DNA from: Candidatus Bathyarchaeota archaeon | Lineage (GTDB): Archaea > Thermoproteota > Bathyarchaeia > Bathyarchaeales > Bathycorpusculaceae | Reading direction: 5' to 3' | DNA: 35,474 nucleotides | Assembly: GCA_030607735.1 (NCBI GenBank) | Contig: JAUWJK010000006.1 | Location: 1 to 35,474 of the forward strand | Notes under the pieces: model-generated | Databases searched by the model: none | Told to the model about the DNA's origin: nothing | The model's input: only the letters and a program-made list of their open reading frames with translations | Shown here: positions 15,665 to 22,730 of the stretch, piece after piece | Layout: each line of letters begins with the position of its first letter | Numbering within the stretch: position 1 is the first letter of the stretch | Position numbers and translations under genes: made by a program

Positions 15665-16889
15665 CTTTCTTTTTCACCAATTCTGCTCTTTCTTTACAAA
15701 TAAGAAGAACAGCAGCAGCAGTTGAAAGATCAACTACTTGATTTTTATACGGACCAAACATGTTCTCACCTATTCTAAACAAGGGAACATCAGAGACACA
15801 AACTTTAACATTACCCCCATTAAAAGCTACTGCTTCTGTAAATGGATCAAAAGAGTCAATATGTTTAACTGGAAACTCGACTTTTTTAAAACCTGTTTTG
15901 CCGTGCAAAGTATTGTTCATTCTAATCAGACGATGTATATCAGTAGTTACAACTGTATCAATTTGTGAGGATTCAATAGTTTTTATATATTGAAAGAGTT
16001 TTTCCCATGTCTTAGTGCTTAATCCTTTTATGCTATCCCATCTTCCTTGCATAATACATCGATTTAGAATTTTTTCTTTATTGTTAAGTATTGCAGCGTA
16101 ATTCCTTTTAATCCCAACTTTTTTCAAGTCTTCTTTTCTTGTGGAAGAAAGAAATTTTTGTAGTCCTAAGTTTAGTCGTTTCTGCCAACCAAAAGTACCC
16201 AAATTTGAGGCATAATAACTATTTGTTTTTTTATTCTTAAAAAGGGTAACACCAAGACCGGTAACAAAGTCAGTGATTTCTTTACGAGCAAGAGTATCCA
16301 GCGTTTGTACAGAACTATGTTCTACATGGACATGGTATCCACGATGTCCAGAAAAGAAAGTATGTAAATCAGTATGCGAGAAACCAAAATCCTTTTCTAG
16401 AAAAGAAAGTAATTTTTTTGTTTCCTCCTTGGCAGAATCCAAACAAAATTCACAAGGCCAAGTTTTATTGCTAAATTTTTTGCTTCTGCAAAGGGGGCAT
16501 TCTTCTGGCGTAATACCTTTTCCTTCAAAACCACAGGTAACACAAACCCATTTGTCATGTATTTTATCACATGAATTTGATATGTGGTCGGCATCTATAT
16601 CAAAAACTAGGTCAGACCCAAGCCACTCTTTTTCAGCCATTTCAGCTTCTGGGTATTCATAATAAGCGCATGAACGGTATACATCTGAAGGTACGTTCTT
16701 TTTTAAAAAGAAAATTAGCTCTTCAATCGATTGAAATCTTTTATGTCTAATCATCATTTTGCTTTTCAGTAGAAAAAAACCAACCTCTCTTTGATTAAAT
16801 CTAGTTATAGATGGATAAAAAAAAGATTCGCTATCATAGAAATCATGGAAAGTCTTATAGATGAAATCTTGGGAAAAAACATTTACCAT
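15657..16889 (-). CDS. priS: DNA primase small catalytic subunit PriS
   Basis: This is the catalytic subunit of the archaeal-type primase, which makes primers on the lagging strand. The catalytic acidic motif is LVFDIDADH at about 98-106 (counted from an upstream TTG). A zinc-knuckle insertion follows (C120, C123, C135, C138, then C150, C153). The nucleotide-binding SGHRGYHVHVE is at 184-194, and RLIRMNNTLHGKTG lies near the C-terminal side. An in-frame TTG at 16901 would add four residues; I prefer the ATG at 16889. PriL is not in the window. GINS51 overlaps its 3' end. Confidence 0.95.
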   Translation of the reverse strand: MVNVFSQDFIYKTFHDFYDSESFFYPSITRFNQREVGFFLLKSKMMIRHKRFQSIEELIFFLKKNVPSDVYRSCAYYEYPEAEMAEKEWLGSDLVFDIDADHISNSCDKIHDKWVCVTCGFEGKGITPEECPLCRSKKFSNKTWPCEFCLDSAKEETKKLLSFLEKDFGFSHTDLHTFFSGHRGYHVHVEHSSVQTLDTLARKEITDFVTGLGVTLFKNKKTNSYYASNLGTFGWQKRLNLGLQKFLSSTRKEDLKKVGIKRNYAAILNNKEKILNRCIMQGRWDSIKGLSTKTWEKLFQYIKTIESSQIDTVVTTDIHRLIRMNNTLHGKTGFKKVEFPVKHIDSFDPFTEAVAFNGGNVKVCVSDVPLFRIGENMFGPYKNQVVDLSTAAAVLLICKERAELVKKKDV

Positions 16890-16990
16890 CTTTGGTACCA
16901 ACTAATCTATCCAGATAATGATGTTAAGTTCTAAAATTTAACCATTAACTTCTCAAATGTAATTAAAAATAAAGAACCCAAATCTTTTTT

Positions 16991-18667
16991 TTATAAACCA
17001 AGGACTTGACTCCAACCATTTATAACATTTATTGGATTGAAAGAGGATGCTCCAAAAGATAACATTCCAATCATAAAAAGAAGCCAGATTAAAGTTAGTT
17101 CTACATCTCTCTTTTTTTGGGGGATTAAAGAATACACTAAGAAAAAGGGTAAATACCAAATTTGGAAATATCCCAGAAAAAAGCTTGGGATTAAAATAAA
17201 AAGTGATGAAAGTGAAATAATTGGATTCTTGTTAATCATATAAATCGAGAAAACTACCGTTATGGCTAAAGTTAATAATACAGCTAAAGATTGAAGAAGC
17301 CAAGGTATCTGGGAGTGAAGGCTAAATGCAGTTATTCCATTCATAATTGATAGGTTATTTGATTCGATCAAGAAGGGTAGACTTAAAAGAGCGGTATAAA
17401 TAGAAGTCGCTATTAAAAAAATGGCTACAAGTACCTTTTTGTTCTTGAACATCACCAATATTGAATGTTTGTTATAGAGTTTTATTAGCGCAATGACAAT
17501 AAGAGGAAATAAAAAGAGCAAAGGTTGATATTTAAAAATTGAAGAAATCGCAATGAAAAAGAGGAAATAGTCGTATCTTTTAGCTAGGAATAGATTCAGG
17601 GAAATCAAAGAAAAAAAGAAGGGGATAGCATCAAACATCCCATTTGCCGAGTAAACAATTAGAGGAATATAAATAGCGTAAATTCCTATTAACTTCAGTA
17701 ATAAGAAAGAATTTTTTTTCCAGAATTGCTTTAAGAAAAAATATAGACCAGCATGGGAAAAAATGAGGAAAACAAAGATTTCCATTTTATAAACTAAGAT
17801 GTGATTTACTGCATTTTGTAACAAAAAAGCAAACGGGAGAAACAATAAAAAACTACCAACAGGATAGAGATGAGGCATCTGAGGCCAAGTGACAAACTTG
17901 TAATATGAGGTATCGATGTTAGATAAGTCCTCCAAAGATGTATTAAAAATTGATAACCCAAATTTTGTAAAAAGAGTGGAAGAATATGGATGGCGTGCAT
18001 GGTCCGTATACCAATTTTCAAACGTTGCATAAGAGTTGCTATTATTCGCAATTAGTGAAAACCAAAAAATCAATGATAATAAAAGTAAAAATACCGCAAT
18101 CCATTTGCTTCTGCGAGTAAATGGCGGATCAGTTTTTCCAGTTGTTTTATTATCAGAGAAAGAACAAAAATACGAATTTAGGATTATCAAAAAAAGAGAA
18201 GTTATACCTGATAAAAATAAGCCCTTTGCAATGTTATTAAGAGATTCAAATGGAAAAGAAATTTTATTTTTTTGAACTCTAACCTCAAATTGAATCTCAA
18301 TAAATTCATCGGATTGAGAAAAAAATAGTGCCTCGTAATAATTTGCGCTTGCATCAAAGGAATATTCAAGATTAGTAGCTGAATTGTCGGAATACTCTAA
18401 ACCGTTATATGTTAATATTGAAAAATTAATAGAGAGGTTGGGAGATTTAATAGCAGAAACATAAACAGTTTCTCCTCCACTAAAAGAACCAAGACCATAT
18501 CTGAAAGTTTCTAAGGGGGTTAAGTTAAAAGAACTTGTTATAATATCAGTTGTCTCAAGTTCAGAAGATATGATTGGATATATGCTTGCCAGTGCCATGA
18601 AAATACTTAAGAAAACTAAAAAAATAAAAAAGATAATAAGTTTTGAAACTCTAAGATTATTCATCAA
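16991..18667 (-). CDS. GT-C-like membrane glycosyltransferase with N-terminal outer domain
   Basis: This 558-residue protein has a first transmembrane helix (about 8-30), then about 110 mainly beta residues rich in Ser/Asn (33-140). A second helix follows (about 148-166), a short basic loop with TRRSKW, and then about ten further membrane segments. The first large outer loop after the third helix contains WYTDHARHPY (219-228) and later MPHLYPVGSF (264-273). An acidic residue in this loop and a Tyr-Pro motif recall GT-C enzymes that use lipid-phosphate sugars. No close family can be named and the substrate is unknown. A link to N-glycosylation or surface glycolipid is inference. It stands alone, downstream of the pcna 3' hairpins. 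Confidence 0.6.
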   Translation of the reverse strand: MMNNLRVSKLIIFFIFLVFLSIFMALASIYPIISSELETTDIITSSFNLTPLETFRYGLGSFSGGETVYVSAIKSPNLSINFSILTYNGLEYSDNSATNLEYSFDASANYYEALFFSQSDEFIEIQFEVRVQKNKISFPFESLNNIAKGLFLSGITSLFLIILNSYFCSFSDNKTTGKTDPPFTRRSKWIAVFLLLLSLIFWFSLIANNSNSYATFENWYTDHARHPYSSTLFTKFGLSIFNTSLEDLSNIDTSYYKFVTWPQMPHLYPVGSFLLFLPFAFLLQNAVNHILVYKMEIFVFLIFSHAGLYFFLKQFWKKNSFLLLKLIGIYAIYIPLIVYSANGMFDAIPFFFSLISLNLFLAKRYDYFLFFIAISSIFKYQPLLFLFPLIVIALIKLYNKHSILVMFKNKKVLVAIFLIATSIYTALLSLPFLIESNNLSIMNGITAFSLHSQIPWLLQSLAVLLTLAITVVFSIYMINKNPIISLSSLFILIPSFFLGYFQIWYLPFFLVYSLIPQKKRDVELTLIWLLFMIGMLSFGASSFNPINVINGWSQVLGL

Positions 18668-18769
18668 ATTTATTGTCTATAGTACTTCATTTGAAGTTTC
18701 CGTATTAAAAAAAATTAAAATTTTTTTAATTTAAGCTCTATTTTAACAAAAAGTATAGAAAAACGTTCA

Positions 18770-18836
18770 GCATACTTATTTTCCTTATGGGATGGAAAAT
18801 ATGCTTACCCTCTGTTGTATACCAAAGAGGGAAGTA
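18770..18836 (-). ncRNA. two abutting stable hairpins after pcna
   Basis: On the minus strand, 20 bases past the pcna stop, CTTCCCTCT pairs with AGAGGG-T-AAG (one bulged T). TTG/CAA inside extends it to 12 bp around a 5-base loop. Directly after it, GCATATTTTCC pairs with GGAAAA and TATGC, an 11-bp stem with a 4-base bulge. T-rich sequence with two runs of five T follows. It could be a compound terminator, a processed 3'UTR element or an independent small RNA. The pairing is certain; the role is unknown. Confidence 0.5.
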
Positions 18837-18856
18837 ATATCCAAGATTTGACTTAA

Positions 18857-19612
18857 TTAATCAGTTTCAATTCTAGGAGCAAGAAAGAAGGTTAATTTTC
18901 CATCTTTAATCTGCTGAAAATCAATTCTAATTGGCATATCTGTTGAAAACTCAAGGGTAGCAATATCAGATGTTGCAGAAGCAGCTTTAATGATTTCAGA
19001 TAGATAGCTAAGACTAAAAGTAGATTTTGATGTTTCTTTTGCTTCTAAATCTAGAAGTGGCTCACTTCCTTTTTTAAGAGTTATAGTTGCTCCCATTAAG
19101 TCCCCCGAAGCAATTAATACCAATTTTTCTGTATCAGCTTCAATGCTAACGTGATCACTTACTAGTTGGGCATCTTCGATTGCTTGACTCAATCCTTGTG
19201 TTGTAGTTTTTGCCTTTATATTGAAATCAATTTTTGGGGTAGGCACTTCTTCTTCAACAGCGTCCAAAGTGGGCATAGTGAAACTACGACTATATTTTCC
19301 TGTTACTATAATCTGTAAACGACCAGTTTTTTCGTCTAAAGATAATTCCACATTCTCACTTTTTCCAGCTCTTCTAAGTAATTTTAACAGTTCACTTATA
19401 TTGATACAAATTTTTGAAGGAGAAATACACTCGTATTCCTCAAAAATTGTTTTAGGCCATTCAAAATCAATCATAGCAACTCTAGAGGGATCCATAGCGC
19501 GTAATTTCAATCCGTCGGGTTCGATTTTGAATGTAGCTTCATCCACAAGAACCGATATGGCAGTAACCATATCTTTTAAGAGTTTAGCTTCAGATACTTT
19601 GAGTTTAAACAT
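18857..19612 (-). CDS. pcn: DNA polymerase sliding clamp PCNA
   Basis: This is the trimeric ring that tethers polymerase B/D, ligase, FEN1 and other partners to DNA. The 251-residue product starts MFKLKVSEAK, with the conserved IEPDGLKLRAMDPSRVAMIDFEW at about 34-56. The interdomain region is near 115-130, and the C-terminal strand FFLAPRIE forms the partner-binding side. The open frame begins at an ATG three codons earlier (19621), but AAAGGT touches that codon, whereas it lies 9 bases from the ATG at 19612; I chose the latter. Two strong hairpins follow the stop. Confidence 0.95.
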   Translation of the reverse strand: MFKLKVSEAKLLKDMVTAISVLVDEATFKIEPDGLKLRAMDPSRVAMIDFEWPKTIFEEYECISPSKICINISELLKLLRRAGKSENVELSLDEKTGRLQIIVTGKYSRSFTMPTLDAVEEEVPTPKIDFNIKAKTTTQGLSQAIEDAQLVSDHVSIEADTEKLVLIASGDLMGATITLKKGSEPLLDLEAKETSKSTFSLSYLSEIIKAASATSDIATLEFSTDMPIRIDFQQIKDGKLTFFLAPRIETD

Positions 19613-19973
19613 TGGATTCATACCTTTAATGCCTAATCAATGATTTAATTAATTATACACACTTAAGCATAATGCTCGCAAATAAAAATATTCTTAAATA
19701 TTTTTTAAGTTATGATTGTTACATTATCTTTTTTTATAAGGTGTTATTCAATCAATGAAAGATTAATAATTTTTGGATAGCTCAAAAGCTGGTTAAAGGT
19801 TCATTATTAAGTATATTATTCACAGTTTAACAGAAATTTTGGCTGATGTTACATGTTAAGCATTCTAATTAGAAAATAGAGAAAAAATTAGCGATATTTA
19901 TTTTAATTCAATAGCGAAATATCCAACAAAAAGAGTGAAAAAAGAAAAATGTTGATTTTTTTTATATTTAGAG
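19613..19973. other. pcna upstream region
   Basis: This gap of about 360 bp between pcna and rpoL (both minus strand) holds the presumed pcna promoter near 19648-19660 (TATAATTAAT on the minus strand). It also holds several A/T palindromes, for example CTTAAA-TATTT-TTTAAG near 19695, and an inverted GATATTT/AAATATC pair near 19890-19925. I see no coding frame with a ribosome site and no box C/D pattern. Confidence 0.35.
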
Positions 19974-20261
19974 TTATGATTTTAAGGATTTTTCTAGGCT
20001 AACGCTGAACTCTTTATTTAGTTTTAAAGCATTTTTTGTAGCTTTAATAAGCGCTAATTCAGGTTTAGAGGTTCCTTTCATTCTAACGAAAAGTATGGCA
20101 TTTGATGTTAAAGGATGAGGCACATCATATCCTGCCAAATCGACGTTTGGATCTTCCAAAAGTTCCTTTTGTAAAAGATTACAGAGAGTATGACCAGCAC
20201 CTTCAATTTCTATTTTAATTTCACTCTTTGATTTTGATAAGATTTTAATCTTCAATTTCAA
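19974..20261 (-). CDS. rpoL: RNA polymerase subunit Rpo11 (RpoL)
   Basis: This small assembly subunit of archaeal RNA polymerase pairs with Rpo3 and is homologous to the alpha N-terminal dimerisation fold. The 95-residue protein has the signature GAGHTLCNLLQKELLEDPNVDLAGYDVPHP at about 21-50, interrupted by no changes. A C-terminal helix follows with a run of Lys and Leu. The order Dph2 - METTL5-like - Csl4 - RpoL on one strand is a common archaeal cluster. It starts 20 bp after the Csl4 stop. Confidence 0.95.
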   Translation of the reverse strand: MKLKIKILSKSKSEIKIEIEGAGHTLCNLLQKELLEDPNVDLAGYDVPHPLTSNAILFVRMKGTSKPELALIKATKNALKLNKEFSVSLEKSLKS

Positions 20262-20280
20262 TCAATTCCTTTTAACAGAA

Positions 20281-20862
20281 TTAAACAGGCTCTTTCCCGT
20301 AATCCAAAGCAGATTTTCGTCTTTCTATATTTCCACAATTAGGACATTTCATGTCATATCGGTCAGATTCTAACAAATGTGAACAACGTGAACAAAAAGC
20401 GTACAAAACACCTAAACCAGTATCTTTTGTTGATAAGTGATAAGTCTTATTTTTATTACTAATCACTTTAGCACGAATTATATCACCGGGTTTACACACA
20501 TCTGTCATTGAGTCCACATATCTTTCTTGCACATCAGAAATATGAAAAACACCATTAAAAGTTCCCGAAACAGGCCTTGAACCAATCTTAAAAATCTTTA
20601 CAAGAACATTATCAGATTGAGCATTACCTACCTGTCCTGTTACAGTAGACGAAACAGAGGGAACAACTTCTTTTCTAACCAAGGGATAAACAGAAACCTT
20701 CTTGCTAACCAAATCCACCAAAGCAGTTCCAATAACTTGAGAATATATTATGCCATCTCTAACATAAGTACCAGAGTCAGGAATGAACTCTTCTATAACC
20801 CCTAAACGTTCTCCAGGCAAAACTAATTTGCCACTTTTATGTTCTTGTGATTTTAAACTCAT
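20281..20862 (-). CDS. csl4: exosome RNA-binding subunit Csl4
   Basis: Csl4 is a cap subunit of the archaeal RNA exosome that binds and selects RNA for 3'-5' decay or tailing. The 193-residue protein has the N-terminal strand domain (LVLPGERLGVIEEFIPDSGTYV near 13-34). An S1-like domain covers about 65-145. The C-terminal zinc ribbon has C157, C160, C173 and C176. The ATG at 20862 has AAAGGGA about 6 bases before it. RpoL follows 20 bp later. Confidence 0.95.
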   Translation of the reverse strand: MSLKSQEHKSGKLVLPGERLGVIEEFIPDSGTYVRDGIIYSQVIGTALVDLVSKKVSVYPLVRKEVVPSVSSTVTGQVGNAQSDNVLVKIFKIGSRPVSGTFNGVFHISDVQERYVDSMTDVCKPGDIIRAKVISNKNKTYHLSTKDTGLGVLYAFCSRCSHLLESDRYDMKCPNCGNIERRKSALDYGKEPV

Positions 20863-20986
20863 GCATGTTCCCTTTTTAACAGATTACTCTATACAGAGAG
20901 GTATGATTAACGAGCATATCCTAAGTTTATTAGCTTATCAATAAACCTTTTGATTAACCTCTTATTAATTAATAGAAGAAATGAGT

Positions 20987-21703
20987 TTATAGAACATCCG
21001 ATTTCTTACATTTTTCAATCCAATATAAATCAATAATAAATGAGTGCTTCTTTTTTTTATGAAAACTAAACATTTTAGGAATTGTCATCATCATGGAATA
21101 AATAGCGATTATCTTTCCATTGTGTTTCTCTATATATTCTTGAAGAAAAGGAGAAGGACTAACTCTAATTAGTTTATTTGAGGAGTTCCCTAAAAGTTTC
21201 ATCAACTTTTTATCCGTTGAAGGATGGTTATGAATAGAATAAACAATATTCCCTAGTTCTAAAGCTTTTTTTAAGAATCTTCGATCAGCATTTCGCTTTT
21301 GAATTCCGAACGGGGGATTTTGCAAAATAGTATTGAAATGACCTTTTATAACAGAAATATCCCCAATGATCCAGTTTATATTTTTGTTCATTTTTAATCG
21401 CTTGGCAGTTTCGTGAGCAGTTTTTACAGCAGTTTTATCAATGTCAATCCCAACAACTTGATTAGCACCTAAAAAAGAGGCCCCCAAAGTTAATCGTCCT
21501 GTGCCACAGCCCAAATCTACAACAGTTTTTCCAACAATATCAGAATTAGAGTAGGAAGCTAGAAACAATAGTGTTGCAGCGATCGGTTCCGTTGTGGTAT
21601 ATTGTTCAAGACTGGCTTGAGGAAAAGGATGGGGTGCAATAGTAGATAGAAACCGTTCTAAATCTATTTTTCGAATAATCCGATCTTGATCATTTCTTTC
21701 CAT
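20987..21703 (-). CDS. METTL5-like N6-adenine methyltransferase (COG2263)
   Basis: This 238-residue SAM-dependent enzyme belongs to the family that includes human METTL5, an 18S rRNA m6A methylase. The SAM motif is VVDLGCGTGRL (61-71), the acidic IGDIS follows, and the catalytic NPPF is at 129-132. The N-terminal LEQYTTTEPIAATLLFLA is the family signature. The ATG at 21703 lies 40 bp inside dph2 and has GGTGA at good spacing, so the long overlap appears genuine. The rRNA target in archaea is inferred from the family. Confidence 0.9.
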   Translation of the reverse strand: MERNDQDRIIRKIDLERFLSTIAPHPFPQASLEQYTTTEPIAATLLFLASYSNSDIVGKTVVDLGCGTGRLTLGASFLGANQVVGIDIDKTAVKTAHETAKRLKMNKNINWIIGDISVIKGHFNTILQNPPFGIQKRNADRRFLKKALELGNIVYSIHNHPSTDKKLMKLLGNSSNKLIRVSPSPFLQEYIEKHNGKIIAIYSMMMTIPKMFSFHKKKKHSFIIDLYWIEKCKKSDVL

Positions 21704-22674
21704 GAGCAGTCACCAGAAAGTACCTTAAATTCGTTAATAGATAAAACTGGTTGCAAGAATTTCAAGGGGGCATCAAAAGAAACTCTAGGACAAGCAGTAT
21801 TAACATAAGCATCAACAGTTGGAAATTCCATTAAAGCTTCTGGTATTATTTCTCTAAGGAGAATAATTACAGCGTTTTTCCCCATATTTTCGATTATTTT
21901 TTTAATTTTCATCGCATTTTTAAAATTTTCTTGCCCAGGTTTCAAACTAACCAATATTCCAAAATTCTTAGCTTTTTTTGCTTTTTTTATTAAAATCCAG
22001 TGTTGATGGAGCAATTTAGTTACTTGGGTATTTAACAAATAGGTTTTTTGATCAAAAGGATTCGCAAGAATAGTTGGTTTAATTGTGCTTAGAGCTACAC
22101 CTAATGCGTGAAATCTACCCCCTCCAACAAAAAGAAACACTTCAACCTTATCCTCAATGGATCTAACATTACTGTAATTACAACCAGTAACTTGTCCATT
22201 GTTGAGTATTTGATCTGAATTGCCTATGAAAACTGTTTTCCCAGCTTTAACAAGAAGAGCTTGAACAGTTTTTAGAGTCTGTATATGCTGAACTGTGGTA
22301 ACTAATCCGATTTTTGTATACTCTTTTAAAAGTGAAAGAGAGTTTTCTATGGTGTTAGCTATTTTGGCAGTTGACCGAACATCGACATAAATTGTTGGAA
22401 CTTTTTCGGTTTTCACCATCTTTGAGTGCCCAAAATGAATTACAAGATCTATATTGAAACGTTCCACTTCAGTTTCTGGCAAATCACAAGCACCATAACA
22501 AGGATCACCAGATATTATCGGAAGAACACCTGTTTTCTCAATATTTTTAGCTAAATTAGGAGCTTCTGATTTTAGACCTTCAGGTAGTTGAAGCAAAACA
22601 CGAGTAGCTCCTCGCGCAATGATTTCACCGATTAGTTTTTCTTCTTCAAAATCAAAGGCTTTCATAATATTCAC
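21664..22674 (-). CDS. dph2: diphthamide synthase Dph2
   Basis: This radical SAM-type [4Fe-4S] enzyme transfers the 3-amino-3-carboxypropyl group to the target histidine of EF-2, the first diphthamide step. The 336-residue protein keeps the three expected cluster cysteines: C59 (GDPCYGACD), C165 (VTGCNYS) and C294 (NTACPRVSFDAP). N-terminal RVLLQLPEGLK is typical. Its last 40 bp overlap the METTL5-like gene in another frame. Confidence 0.95.
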   Translation of the reverse strand: MNIMKAFDFEEEKLIGEIIARGATRVLLQLPEGLKSEAPNLAKNIEKTGVLPIISGDPCYGACDLPETEVERFNIDLVIHFGHSKMVKTEKVPTIYVDVRSTAKIANTIENSLSLLKEYTKIGLVTTVQHIQTLKTVQALLVKAGKTVFIGNSDQILNNGQVTGCNYSNVRSIEDKVEVFLFVGGGRFHALGVALSTIKPTILANPFDQKTYLLNTQVTKLLHQHWILIKKAKKAKNFGILVSLKPGQENFKNAMKIKKIIENMGKNAVIILLREIIPEALMEFPTVDAYVNTACPRVSFDAPLKFLQPVLSINEFKVLSGDCSWKEMIKIGLFEK

Positions 22675-22730
22675 TGCATTAATTGGACCAAATAAACCTA
22701 TAAAAAAGGTTAGAAAATAAAACAGAGTAA

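Noticed and set aside
16273-16662. 129-residue plus-strand frame inside priS
   Set aside because: It is antisense to the conserved zinc and catalytic region of PriS and has no independent support.
18770-18836. Post-pcna hairpins as an H/ACA or C/D guide RNA
   Set aside because: No ACA at the required distance from a stem and no box C/D set could be found.
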